A stretch of DNA of 64,000 bases from an uncultured Pseudoteredinibacter sp. (lineage in GTDB: Bacteria > Pseudomonadota > Gammaproteobacteria > Pseudomonadales > Cellvibrionaceae), in NCBI RefSeq assembly GCF_947502065.1, contig NZ_CANMYE010000001.1, positions 310,001-374,000 on the forward strand, written 5' to 3'. This document shows, in pieces, positions 50,201-58,679 of the stretch. The position numbers and the translations under genes were made by a program. The stretch's first letter is position 1; the number at the start of each line of letters is the position of its first letter. Under the pieces are notes generated by a model. The model saw nothing but the letters and a program-made list of their open reading frames with translations, searched no databases and was not told the DNA's origin.

Positions 50201-51110
50201 TGATGAGGAACCTGAGATTTATAGTGACTCACGTTTAGGTCTGTTTATAAACGGTAATGTTGCTTACGGTGAGCGAGACCCAAGCAAAAATAACAGCGGC
50301 TTTAAGTTAGATATCAATGGTATTACGGCTGGTATGGATTATCGACTTACTGATAAATTGATAGCCGGTGTGGCGGTAGGTTATTCCCGTAGCGATTTAG
50401 ATTATGCCAATGATGGTGGTGTGCTAGAGGGCAATAGTACCTTCTATTCGGCATACAGCTCTTTCTATAGCGATAAAAATTATTATATCGACAGCAGTAT
50501 TACATACGCAGATTCTGATTTTGATGTTACCCGTCATATTAAGTATCGCGATACTTCCGGTTTAGTAGATTTACAACGCAGTGGTAATACCGGCGGTGAT
50601 CAGCTATTGGCCACTATTGATTTTGGTTGGGACTATAACGATGGGCCGTGGACATTTGGCCCCAATGGTAGCTTCAGCTATAGCGATACCAGTATTGATG
50701 GCTTTGCCGAGCGTGGTGAGTCGGGGTTGGAGCTGCAATACAGTGGCCAGGCCAATATTACCAGCACCTTTGGTTTAGGCTTCCATGGCTCGCGGGTATT
50801 CCTAATGGACTGGGGGGTATTGATTGCCAATTTAAACGGCAACTACTATCGTGAGTTTAAAAATCAAAACAGCATTATTCGCGCAAGTTTTGTGCACGAT
50901 CCTTTCCGTTTCGACACTTCGAATCCGACCAGTGAAATGTTGATTGCCTCGGATATCCCAGATCGTAATTACTTTAACCTAGGTATTGGTTTGGCGGCTC
51001 AGTTCAAATATGGATTATCTGGCTTTGTGGATTATCAGACACTGCTTGCTGCCGATAATATTACTTCAAGAGAATTGGCATTCGGCCTTCGCTACGAAGC
51101 TAAGTTCTAA
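47280..51110 (+). CDS. Autotransporter adhesin-like protein: BspA-type LRR, Calx-beta and beta-barrel
   Basis: The 1276-residue protein starts at GTG 47280; a signal peptide ends near QLMAQ. Residues about 50-343 are repeats of roughly 23 residues of the BspA/LRR_5 type (for example ISSLTIPSGVTRIGASAFAN). A glycine run (about 360-370) leads to three Calx-beta-like domains (371-495, 502-625, 628-741) with DED/DDN calcium-type acids, and GSDY motifs. A linker follows, and a C-terminal autotransporter barrel (about 980-1276) ends in Phe. It should be exposed on the surface and bind a host, algal or matrix component. No protease motif was seen. A MerR gene lies upstream, but a shared role is not indicated. 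Confidence 0.88.
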   Translation: MFSRIITLGSALFLCLLSSQLMAQTFTFGPADTVTGCSGCSNMPLVVPSDNAGTPVTRIANLAFANLGINDTVTIPNTITDIGQSAFLNSGITAINIPSSATTIGIGAFASNNITSVSIPATLTVIPQSLFVGNSISSLTIPSGVTRIGASAFANNSISSLSLPSTLTRIDDNAFQNNSALTTVSLPSSLSILGQGIFSNCGLTSVTIANGIPFISPSAFLGNNLTSVSIPSSVTTIGSDAFRGNSISSVSIPSSVTGIFSRAFRDNGMTSVSLSSGLETLDDDAFANNSLSSLTIPDTVTVVRDNAFANNALSTVALDGNRPIIFPLAFAGNSLTTITYISGSTGWPGADIQGVTPTPIGGGGGGGGGSTPEVSVSAVNSVLESEGPVTATVTIDSLPSSTASVELVSTSGTPNPASSDDFEEKTVFIVFDISGAQPGAGYTVVSPTSVTVNFGVVNDTDVESDEVFDIFLNQESGLILSSIDSFQNITIVDDDSVVAAPPQISVSPQRSFSEDSGEISLSFSRSGDLSSSLSFDFATIDSSPLIKSAATSSGTATAGSDYTSVNTTVSWAAGESGSKSISIPLLDDNEFEGDETFSALASNLSSGASFGFDPSFVFTIAENEIEPAGEFNFSEAMYEVNEDAGSVTISVIRSGGANGAVSVNYSTADGSATVGSDYLAASGTLSWAAGDTSDKTFVVSINVDILNEAAEDISLSLSSPSGSGSLGSLATSQVKIVNVNEEGAPDISKEDISVTDFDGDGLVEVVLDATGKIISDNPINDVSWLKEGEVIATGMVTKAELAVGTHPLRVIATDSNGKQAGVDFIAEVKELDADTTRMLSDTGGLNTEQGTVAGALDELCPRLSEMGQQNGLSTGQTNLRNRCESLRDPDLSDEDIVLALDQIAGEEAEAIIITAARFTNMHQSNLRNRFTQLRRGGRAIIDVSGLNLQLDGGSLSGNMFAAVGRDLLGGAASGDEEPEIYSDSRLGLFINGNVAYGERDPSKNNSGFKLDINGITAGMDYRLTDKLIAGVAVGYSRSDLDYANDGGVLEGNSTFYSAYSSFYSDKNYYIDSSITYADSDFDVTRHIKYRDTSGLVDLQRSGNTGGDQLLATIDFGWDYNDGPWTFGPNGSFSYSDTSIDGFAERGESGLELQYSGQANITSTFGLGFHGSRVFLMDWGVLIANLNGNYYREFKNQNSIIRASFVHDPFRFDTSNPTSEMLIASDIPDRNYFNLGIGLAAQFKYGLSGFVDYQTLLAADNITSRELAFGLRYEAKF

Positions 51111-51124
51111 AGCAATGGCGGGGG

Positions 51125-51679
51125 TTATTTATTGGCCCCTGCTGTTTGTTTTTGTAGGTAGTTAATAACTTCCTCAGCCCATTCAATACACGCTTTTTCG
51201 CCAATGATGCCGCGGCGTAAGGTCAAAAATGGCATGGCTAATTCTTGCTGCTTCTTTTTACTGCTATTGCGGTATTCATCTTCAATAGCCAGAAAGGTTT
51301 GCAACATTCGCTTATGGCTATCTCGGTAATGCAACATTTCTTCTAGTAGCTGCTCTTTATTGGCTAGGTGGCCCGCGTAAATTTTAACTAAAAGGGCGTC
51401 TTTTACTTTACCCAGCTTCAAGGGTTGCTGAACCCACTCTGAGAGCGCCTGTCTTCCTGAGTCAGTAAGGGTGTATATTTTCTTGTCGGGCTTATCGTCT
51501 TGGGCTTCTAGCTGGCAGTCGATAAGGGCCCCTTTATGCATCGTTTTAAGCTGCGCATAAATTTGCTGGTGGCTCGCGTTCCAAAAATACCCTAGGTGAT
51601 CCTCAAAGCGCTTGAGCAGATCGTATCCTGTCCCGTCTTCGGTTTCTAAAAGGGTGAGTATGGCGTGCTTTAAAGACAT
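51125..51679 (-). CDS. PadR-family transcriptional regulator
   Basis: The 184-residue protein has the PadR winged-helix domain (SLKHAILTLLETEDGTGYDL, then LKRFEDHLGYFWNASHQQIY) and the Vir_act_alpha_C helical domain (from about 95). PadR proteins usually repress nearby genes until a phenolic or related ligand binds. It is divergent from the FAD oxidoreductase gene; two matching palindromes lie in between, so it probably controls that gene and itself. Confidence 0.93.
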   Translation of the reverse strand: MSLKHAILTLLETEDGTGYDLLKRFEDHLGYFWNASHQQIYAQLKTMHKGALIDCQLEAQDDKPDKKIYTLTDSGRQALSEWVQQPLKLGKVKDALLVKIYAGHLANKEQLLEEMLHYRDSHKRMLQTFLAIEDEYRNSSKKKQQELAMPFLTLRRGIIGEKACIEWAEEVINYLQKQTAGANK

Positions 51680-51742
51680 TGGGGCCGTATATCTTCTGAT
51701 CTTAGTGGGTGAGTGCGCGGCTATTGTAGCCTGAAAACCTGT

Positions 51743-51812
51743 TATGCAAAAGTTTGCATAATGAGTCTCGCTTGTATACTCTAGTCAATATTGATATGCA
51801 ATAAGTTGCATA
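51743..51812. promoter_or_regulatory. Paired PadR operator candidates
   Basis: TATGCAAA-ag-TTTGCATA (51743-51760) and TATGCAA-taag-TTGCATA (51795-51812) share the half-site TATGCAA and their centres are 52 bp apart, about five helical turns. They lie between padR and the divergent oxidoreductase, flanking a TATACT -10 box at 51775-51780. ATGCA-based dyads fit PadR sites. Confidence 0.75.
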
Positions 51813-51888
51813 TTACTGTTGGCAAAGGTAGCGCCTGCCACAGTTATCTGATTTAGCGGCTAAAACCAACAATAAGAAGAGTGCTTCT

Positions 51889-53529
51889 ATGGCTAAAGCA
51901 AAGAAAGTTAATGTTCGAACTGGCAAGCGTTATCGCACAGGGCGTGCTGATGAGCATTACGATGTTATTGTCGTCGGTTCAGGAATGGGTGGCTTAACGA
52001 CAGCTGCCTTATTGTCTTTGTTGGGTAAAAAGGTGTGCGTACTAGAGCAACACTATACTGCCGGTGGCTACACCCATGCTTATGAACGTGAAGGCTATGA
52101 GTGGGATGTAGGAGTGCATTATATTGGCGAGGTACATAAGCCGTCGACAATGAAGCGCATGTTTGATGTGCTCAGTAATGGCCGCTTGAAGTGGGCCGCG
52201 ATGGACCCTGTTTATGATCGAATTATTATTGCTGATAAGGCCCATGATTTTGTAGCCGGTCGCGATAATTTTATTGAAGAGCTCGTTAAGCACTTTCCCC
52301 AAGAGCGTGAAGCCATTGAAAAATATGTCGCGTTAATACGGGATATGTCCAGCTCCACGCCTAAGTTTTTTGCCGGCCAAGCCATGCCACGGTGGATGGC
52401 GGCCATATACAAACGTATTCGTCCCTTGATAGTGCGTAAGGAATTTTTTCAGTCTACTCGTGAGGTTTTAGAAGGTCTAACTAACAATCAGGACCTGATC
52501 AGCGTGCTCACCGGCCAGTGGGGCGATTACGGCCAAACGCCACGCGATGCAGCTTTTTTAATGCACGCTCTTATCGCAAAGCACTATCTTGCCGGTGGTG
52601 CTTATCCAGTGGGCGGAGCCAGTGAAATAGCCCGCTCCATTATTCCAACTATTCAAGTCAGTGGCGGTGAGGTTTTCACCTATGCCGAAGTTGAAGAGGT
52701 GTTGGTGAAAGATAACAAAGCCTGCGGCGTTAAGATGGCCAATGGTGATGAGCTCTACGCCGATCTGGTTGTGAGCAATATCGGATTGCATAAAACACTC
52801 GGCAAGTTATATCCAGAGTCCAGTAGGGCACAGCACAATGTGCAACAATGGTTAGGTGAAGAGAAATTAAATCACTCTAGTTCAAGTTACTGCCTTTACG
52901 CTGGTTTTAAAGGCAGTAAGGAGGCCTTGGGCTTGGATACTACCAATCTATGGATTTATCCTAGTGGTGATCATGAGGGAAATGTTGACGCTTTTCGAAA
53001 AGGTGAGCACAGTGATTTTCCATTGATTTATATCTCTTTCCCTAGCACCAAAGACCCGCAGTGGAATGAACGCTTTCCCGATAAGAGTACGGTAGAAATT
53101 GTAACGATTGCCAATATTGAAGACTACGAGCCCTGGCAGGGAACCATGTGGCAGCAACGTGGTGATGATTATGAGGCAAAAAAAGAGGCGCTTGCTAAAG
53201 AGCTATTAGAAAAACTATTTAAGCAGCGTCCTCAGCTTCGAGAAGCTTTGGATTACTACGAGCTATCGACTCCGCTTTCCACTCAGTTTTACCAACATAA
53301 TAACGCCGGCGAGATTTACGGTGTCGATCACTGGGTAGAGCGATTCGACAAGGCCTGTATGCATCCAGAAACGGACATCAAAAATTTATATATGACCGGT
53401 GCCGATGTTATGACGGCGGGAGTTGGCGGCGGCCTCATGGGCGGGGTGATGTGCACTATGCGTATTCTTGGTTTGCGCCGAAGCAAAGAGGTGATGGGGC
53501 TTTTTAAAAACTACACTGAGGCTAGCTAA
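51889..53529 (+). CDS. FAD-dependent oxidoreductase (carotenoid isomerase / phytoene desaturase-like)
   Basis: The 546-residue protein has the Rossmann motif YDVIVVGSGMGGLTTAALL near residue 24 and the family continuation LEQHYTAGGYTHAYEREGYE, WDVGVHYIGE. The C-terminal FAD block (NLYMTGADVMTAGVGGGLMG) is typical of CrtISO, RetSat and phytoene desaturase-like enzymes. It probably saturates, desaturates or isomerises a hydrophobic polyene or another lipid; no other carotenoid gene is near, so a lipid or xenobiotic substrate is possible. It is under a PadR repressor and converges with a TetR gene. Confidence 0.88.
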   Translation: MAKAKKVNVRTGKRYRTGRADEHYDVIVVGSGMGGLTTAALLSLLGKKVCVLEQHYTAGGYTHAYEREGYEWDVGVHYIGEVHKPSTMKRMFDVLSNGRLKWAAMDPVYDRIIIADKAHDFVAGRDNFIEELVKHFPQEREAIEKYVALIRDMSSSTPKFFAGQAMPRWMAAIYKRIRPLIVRKEFFQSTREVLEGLTNNQDLISVLTGQWGDYGQTPRDAAFLMHALIAKHYLAGGAYPVGGASEIARSIIPTIQVSGGEVFTYAEVEEVLVKDNKACGVKMANGDELYADLVVSNIGLHKTLGKLYPESSRAQHNVQQWLGEEKLNHSSSSYCLYAGFKGSKEALGLDTTNLWIYPSGDHEGNVDAFRKGEHSDFPLIYISFPSTKDPQWNERFPDKSTVEIVTIANIEDYEPWQGTMWQQRGDDYEAKKEALAKELLEKLFKQRPQLREALDYYELSTPLSTQFYQHNNAGEIYGVDHWVERFDKACMHPETDIKNLYMTGADVMTAGVGGGLMGGVMCTMRILGLRRSKEVMGLFKNYTEAS

Positions 53530-53539
53530 TTGCTAGCCC
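53519..53539. terminator. Shared terminator stem of convergent genes
   Basis: AGGCTAGC-taatt-GCTAGCC covers the stop codons of the oxidoreductase (53527-53529) and tetR (53533). A 7-bp perfect core stem, no T tract. Confidence 0.5.
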
Positions 53540-54159
53540 TCAAAGCTCAATAGGTAGTCTTCAAGAACAGCGGTGGTGGCCACTTTCTCCCAGTGATTCG
53601 CCTGCTTAAGTTGCTTAGGGCTACTAAAGCGAGTGCGATATGACCAAGTGCCAATATTTATCGCATAGGTGAAGTTCATCAGCTGCTCTAGTTGTGATTT
53701 ACTGCCAGGAAAATCGTAGTGTTTGAGTACTTGAATCAAAAGGGCGCTCACTTCTTTTTGGTGACGCTCGTCTAAGGCCTCCAGCTCAGGGTAAAGCTGC
53801 ATCGCTTGGTTAAGCTCGCTCATTGTCCCCGATGCTTGCTCTGCCTCAAACAAGTTCTCCAGGAGCTGTCCCATGCCGTCTTTCCAGTTTTGGTATTCTG
53901 CTAGCTGAGGTAGGAAGTCGCTAATGAGCTGCCGCAGAGTAAATAGATAATCCTCGTACAAGGCCTGCAACACGGCCTGTTTATTCTCGAAGTATTGATA
54001 CAAGGAGCCAACCGATACATTGGCCGCTTTTGCCAATTTGGGCATGGTTAGGCTTTGTAAGCCCTCCTTGCGAAGCAAATCGCTGCAGCTTACTAGTATT
54101 TTTTGTACCCGCTCTTGAGACCGCTTTTGGCTGGGCTGCTTTTTTAGGCTATTGCTCAT
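53533..54159 (-). CDS. TetR-family transcriptional regulator
   Basis: The 208-residue protein opens with a basic KKQPSQKRSQERVQKILVSC and the TetR HTH (LTMPKLAKAANVSVGSLYQY, then FENKQAVLQALYEDYL). The C-terminal ligand domain is helical and not assignable. It lies between the oxidoreductase and the divergent TonB receptor, and two dyads GTGAATAAT... near the receptor promoter are its likely operators. It probably reports a compound taken up by the receptor. Confidence 0.93.
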   Translation of the reverse strand: MSNSLKKQPSQKRSQERVQKILVSCSDLLRKEGLQSLTMPKLAKAANVSVGSLYQYFENKQAVLQALYEDYLFTLRQLISDFLPQLAEYQNWKDGMGQLLENLFEAEQASGTMSELNQAMQLYPELEALDERHQKEVSALLIQVLKHYDFPGSKSQLEQLMNFTYAINIGTWSYRTRFSSPKQLKQANHWEKVATTAVLEDYLLSFEG

Positions 54160-54266
54160 AATAATCTATATATCAATGGCTTAGCACGCAGTATACCAGC
54201 ATGTCTGTTTTCACAGCTATGCCCTATTGCTAGCTGAGCCTTGGCCAATTACCCCAAAAGGGTTAT

Positions 54267-54337
54267 GTGAATAATTATTCACTTTAGTTGACGCCCGTGT
54301 TGTCCTTGTTGCAATATGAATGTGAATAATCATTCAT
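54267..54337. promoter_or_regulatory. Two TetR operator candidates before the TonB receptor
   Basis: GTGAATAATTATTCAC is a perfect 16-bp palindrome at 54267-54282, and GTGAATAATCATTCAT (14 of 16 equal) is at 54322-54337, 55 bp apart centre to centre. The second ends 21 bp before the receptor start, in the promoter or leader. Sequence and place fit a divergently encoded TetR repressor. Confidence 0.8.
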
Positions 54338-54358
54338 ATAATAACATCGGAGTCGACT

Positions 54359-56683
54359 ATGAATCGCCAAGCAATAGGTTTAGCCAGCTTTGCTCTTGCC
54401 TGTTTACCACTCGCTGTTAAAGCACAGAGCTCTGCAGGACTTGAAGAGGTGGTAGTCACGGCCCAAAAACGTGATCAGAGTAGCCAAGATATTTCTGTAG
54501 CTGTTAGCACATTTAATGGCGATCAGATTTCTAAATTGGGTAACACCGGCTTGCAGGAGCTGGCCGAGAACGTAGCTGGCGCAGAGATTTTCGATGATCG
54601 CGGATCAGGTCAGCCCACCTGGGTGATTCGTGGCGTGGGTTTATCAGACTTCAACCCCAACAACACGCCAACAGCGGCCATTTTTTACGATGAGGCCTAC
54701 ATGTTTTCCAATGTTTTAGGTGGCATTGGTTTATTCGATATAGAACAAGTAGAGATTTTAAAGGGGCCTCAGGGTGGCTTATACGGCCGTAATACGAGCG
54801 GTGGCGCTGTTAGGGTCAATTCCAGAGCTGCAAAAGTAGGCGAAGAAAATAATAGTTATCTACGAGCGAGCTATGGTCGCTGGAATAAAAGTCGTATAGA
54901 GGCCGCTAGCGGTTTTGATCTAAGCGATTCAGTTGCACTACGTGTGGCGGCGGTAACGAGCCAAGGTGGTGGCTGGCAGGACAGTTTGGCCACAGAAGCT
55001 GACGACGAGTATGGCGATCAAAATTTTAGCGCTATTCGTGCCCAACTGGCTTGGCAGCTAAACGAAAACACCGAAATGTTATTAAAGCTTGATGCCGGTC
55101 GTGACAAATCCGAAACCTATTTAGCGCAAGGCCAGGCAAGCCTATTGGGCGATGCTTCGGCTCGCTGCCCTAGTGTCGCAGCAGGTGGCCAAGCTAATGA
55201 GCAGTGTTTTGCTTTAGCGAATGTATTGTCGAACTTTGTCTTTGATACCGGCACTGGGCCCTTGGCAAGCGAGCAAGACTCTCAGGGCCGCCGTGCCACA
55301 TCAAATCCGATTAACGCTTTAGATAATGATTGGCGCAGCGCCAATATGCGTTGGAATTGGGAAGGTGAGTCCCTGAGCTTTACCTCCATTACGACGGTAA
55401 TGGATTATAACTTTAAGCAAGATTACGACTTTGACGCTTCCCATCTCACCTTATTTCATGAGTTTAGCCAAAGTGAGTTAAAGGGTTGGTCCCAAGAGTT
55501 TCGCTGGCAAGGAGAGTTTTCTGAACAGCTCTATTGGTTATTCGGAACAAATTACAGCGATGAAGAAATCAAGGCACGGCGTGATACCGATCTTAGTCAG
55601 TTAGTCGATTTTCCCGCTATAGGTTATCGGGCTTTCACCCAAGAAACCCAATCGCTCGCGGCATACGGCCAGCTGGAATGGCAATTTACAGAAGCTTTGA
55701 AGTTACATGGTTCGCTACGTTACACCAAGGAAGATAAAGATCTGATTAATTATCGATTCTTTGAATCGGAAGCCAGTGGTATCGATATCAATGGCGACGG
55801 GGCATTGGCGCCTTTCTTCTGGTTGAATAATGTTAATCAAGAAGCCGATTTAGACAGCCACTTTTCTGGGCATATAGGATTGGATTGGACGCCTGATGAT
55901 AATTTATTGTTTTACGCCAAGGCGACCCGTGGCTTTAAATCAGGTGGCTTCTTTGGTGGCTTTGCCTTTAGCGAAGCAGAGCTTAGCGCCTACGATGAGG
56001 AAATTATCTGGTCCTATGAGCTTGGCTGGAAGACAGATTTATTGGATCGCCGCCTACGTTTCAACGGCGCTTTGTACTACTACGATTACCAGGATGTGCA
56101 AGGCTTTACGCAAGTGTTTAGCGATCAATTGGGTGAAGTGCTCACTAAATTGGGCAATCTCGGCGATGCTGAACATAAAGGTGTAGAGCTAGAATTTGTT
56201 TATTTACCCGAGTCCATAGAGGGCTTGCAGCTTTCCTTGCAGGCTAATTATCTGGATGCAAGCATTTCCGATAGCGCGACGATAGGCTTAGATCCAGACG
56301 GTGTAGAGGTTCCACTTCAAGGCTTACAGCGCACATTTGCACCAAAATACAGTTTAGGACTTCAAGTAGATCATCACGTTAATCTTGGTGATAACTATGA
56401 ACTTAACAGCTCCTTGAATTACAGCTGGCGAGATGATGTTAATGCTGATGCTGCCTACGGCACCGATCTAGACAGGGCCTTATTTGGTATAGAAGCCTAT
56501 TCCTTGTTAGGTATGCGTTTCGAGCTGGTGCCTCTAGCAGCAGACTGGAAGGCGGCTCTACGGATTAATAATTTGACTAATGAATCCTATACCTTAAGCC
56601 GCAGCTCTGATGATCTTGGAAGCTTTAATCGGGTGCAAGGCATGCCTCGAACTTGGGCGATAGAGCTTTCTTACGAATGGTAA
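54359..56683 (+). CDS. TonB-dependent outer-membrane receptor
   Basis: The 774-residue protein has a signal peptide ending near VKAQ, a TonB box/plug start (EEVVVTAQKRDQSSQDISVA) and the plug motif VEILKGPQGGLYGRNTSGGA, then a 22-strand barrel with the closing signature (LRINNLTNESYTLSRS, end LSYEW). The plug style is that of Sphingomonas/Caulobacter-like receptors for organic compounds rather than siderophores. It starts an apparent operon with a signal-peptide amidohydrolase and is under TetR control. The ligand is unknown. Confidence 0.94.
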   Translation: MNRQAIGLASFALACLPLAVKAQSSAGLEEVVVTAQKRDQSSQDISVAVSTFNGDQISKLGNTGLQELAENVAGAEIFDDRGSGQPTWVIRGVGLSDFNPNNTPTAAIFYDEAYMFSNVLGGIGLFDIEQVEILKGPQGGLYGRNTSGGAVRVNSRAAKVGEENNSYLRASYGRWNKSRIEAASGFDLSDSVALRVAAVTSQGGGWQDSLATEADDEYGDQNFSAIRAQLAWQLNENTEMLLKLDAGRDKSETYLAQGQASLLGDASARCPSVAAGGQANEQCFALANVLSNFVFDTGTGPLASEQDSQGRRATSNPINALDNDWRSANMRWNWEGESLSFTSITTVMDYNFKQDYDFDASHLTLFHEFSQSELKGWSQEFRWQGEFSEQLYWLFGTNYSDEEIKARRDTDLSQLVDFPAIGYRAFTQETQSLAAYGQLEWQFTEALKLHGSLRYTKEDKDLINYRFFESEASGIDINGDGALAPFFWLNNVNQEADLDSHFSGHIGLDWTPDDNLLFYAKATRGFKSGGFFGGFAFSEAELSAYDEEIIWSYELGWKTDLLDRRLRFNGALYYYDYQDVQGFTQVFSDQLGEVLTKLGNLGDAEHKGVELEFVYLPESIEGLQLSLQANYLDASISDSATIGLDPDGVEVPLQGLQRTFAPKYSLGLQVDHHVNLGDNYELNSSLNYSWRDDVNADAAYGTDLDRALFGIEAYSLLGMRFELVPLAADWKAALRINNLTNESYTLSRSSDDLGSFNRVQGMPRTWAIELSYEW

Positions 56684-56758
56684 GCCCTTCGATTAAATAA
56701 CATAAGTCAAAGTAAGAAGCCGTCTTCTGATAAGGCGGTTTTCGAATAGGTGATCCTG

Positions 56759-58525
56759 ATGATGAATTTTAAAAAATCCCTGAGCGGTGTTTTGCGTTGT
56801 AAAGCTCTTACCGGCCTAGCGGCCGGTCTTTTTAGTACCCAAATATTGGCAGCCACCACGGTTTACAGTAATGGCCAGATCTATACCATGAACCCGGAGC
56901 AAGCCTGGGCGCAATCGGTTGTGGTCACAGATGATCGCATTGTCTATGTAGGCGATCGAGAAGGCGAGAAAGCTTATCTAGATCAAGGTGCACAGCGAAT
57001 TGATCTGAACGGCAAGCTGATGTTACCCGGATTAATCGAAACCCACGCACACCCGGTATTCGGCTCTGTGTTGGCGTCGGGCTTGGTCTTTAATGTGGAA
57101 AAACCCAATGTTGATTCTTACATAGAGCAAATCAAGTCATATCTAAAGGCAAATGCTGATGCCCCAGTTATTTTTGGTTTCGGCTTCTATGCTGATAGTT
57201 TCGCAGAAGCAGGTCCACGCAAAGAAATATTGGATAAGCTAGATGACAAAAGACCCATCGTCTTTCTTGATGATGGCGGCCATAGTGCTTGGGCAAACTC
57301 GAAAGCACTCGCCTTAGCGGGCATTGATAAGCATTCGAAAGATCCTGTACCTGGCGTACATTTTTATCGACGTGATAAAAACGGTGAACCAACGGGTTAT
57401 GCATTGGAAACCCAAGCTGTAGAGCCTCTAGTAGAAGCCCTTGGTGTTTACTCGGCTGAAAATGTAAAAAAACAATTAAGCGGCTTAATGCCGATGTTCC
57501 CAATGTTGGGTTATACCACGGTTTTTGATGCAGGCATGCTCAGTATGACGGAAACAGGGCATCAAGCTCTGCAGTCCTTAGAGCAAGAAGGGCAGCTAAA
57601 AACCCGCATGATGACCTCGCTAAGTTTATTGGATCCGCGCAAGGCAAGCAGTGCCGTTAGTGATCTTCAGTCACTTTATAAGAAGTACAAGTCTGACTTG
57701 GTTTGGCCGAACACTTTAAAGATCCACAATGATGGAACTACAGAAGCAGAAACGGCAGCTCAAATAAAGCCTTATCTAAATGACACAAGTAATTATGGTG
57801 GTTTGATACTTGAAGGCAAAAGCTTGGCTGATTTGGTGCTGTCCGTAGATAAGGCAGGCTTTAATATCCATATTCACTCTATTGGGGATAGGGCGATTAA
57901 AGAAGCCTTAGATGCTTTTAAATTTGCTCGCACCAACAACCCTAATAGCAGCAATCGCTTTTCTACAGCGCATACAGAGCTGGTTCGTCCTGAAGACAAT
58001 AAACGATTTGCTCAACTGGATGTCGTCGCGCAAACAACACCGTTATGGTTTGGTATGGATCGTGCGCATTCTGCCAGGGTGCTCGGTAAGCACCGATCGT
58101 CTCAGTTGTATAGTTTTGCTGATATTTATCGCAGTGGCGGTAAAGTCACCTTTGGTAGTGATTTTCCAGTAAGTGGCGGTTTACCAGGCTTGGTTGCTAT
58201 GGCTCAAATTGAATCAGGTATGACCAGAAGCCTACCAGGTAGCAGTCCCAATCAAGCGCAGCCGCAAGCCGAGTCAGCGTTCAGTCTAGATGCAATGTTA
58301 AGGGGCTACACCATTGATGCGGCCTACCAAATCAATCGAGAGAAGGAGCTGGGTTCAATTGAAGTTGGGAAAAAAGCCGATTTGATTGTGATGCAAGAAA
58401 ACCTTTTCACTTTACCCCCTCAGAAGATTCATAAGGCAAAAATAGAGCGCACGATTCTTAATGGTGAGCTTATTTATCAGCGTGACGCTGAGTCGGCAGC
58501 GATGGAAGCAGAGTTGGGTTTGTAA
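56759..58525 (+). CDS. Exported amidohydrolase (Amidohydro_3)
   Basis: About 588 residues from tandem ATG codons at 56759/56762; AGG lies upstream at 56748. A signal peptide (LTGLAAGLFSTQILAA) precedes the catalytic barrel. Motifs: metal-binding THAHP, LDDGGHSAWANSKA, HSIGDRA, FGSDFPVS and the end GSIEVGKKADLIVMQ. It is probably periplasmic and acts on the compound brought in by the receptor encoded 75 bases upstream. It belongs to the same family as the gene at 2796 but is not adjacent to it. Confidence 0.88.
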   Translation: MMNFKKSLSGVLRCKALTGLAAGLFSTQILAATTVYSNGQIYTMNPEQAWAQSVVVTDDRIVYVGDREGEKAYLDQGAQRIDLNGKLMLPGLIETHAHPVFGSVLASGLVFNVEKPNVDSYIEQIKSYLKANADAPVIFGFGFYADSFAEAGPRKEILDKLDDKRPIVFLDDGGHSAWANSKALALAGIDKHSKDPVPGVHFYRRDKNGEPTGYALETQAVEPLVEALGVYSAENVKKQLSGLMPMFPMLGYTTVFDAGMLSMTETGHQALQSLEQEGQLKTRMMTSLSLLDPRKASSAVSDLQSLYKKYKSDLVWPNTLKIHNDGTTEAETAAQIKPYLNDTSNYGGLILEGKSLADLVLSVDKAGFNIHIHSIGDRAIKEALDAFKFARTNNPNSSNRFSTAHTELVRPEDNKRFAQLDVVAQTTPLWFGMDRAHSARVLGKHRSSQLYSFADIYRSGGKVTFGSDFPVSGGLPGLVAMAQIESGMTRSLPGSSPNQAQPQAESAFSLDAMLRGYTIDAAYQINREKELGSIEVGKKADLIVMQENLFTLPPQKIHKAKIERTILNGELIYQRDAESAAMEAELGL

Positions 58526-58546
58526 ATAGGGGAGCGATTAATACCG

Positions 58547-58577
58547 GCCCTATATAGCAAGGATGAAAATATAGGGC
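58547..58577 (+). terminator. Terminator candidate behind the amidohydrolase
   Basis: GCCCTATAT and ATATAGGGC pair over 9 bp around a 13-base loop, followed by a T-rich stretch (TCCTTCTTGTTCTTT). Located 22 bases after the stop. Confidence 0.55.
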
Positions 58578-58679
58578 TCCTTCTTGTTCTTTGCTTTATC
58601 TCTTAAGTAAAAGGCCTTTACTTGAAAAGTTAGTCATAGCTAGTATATATTCTAGGCATACACATTGAGGTGCTGTGCC

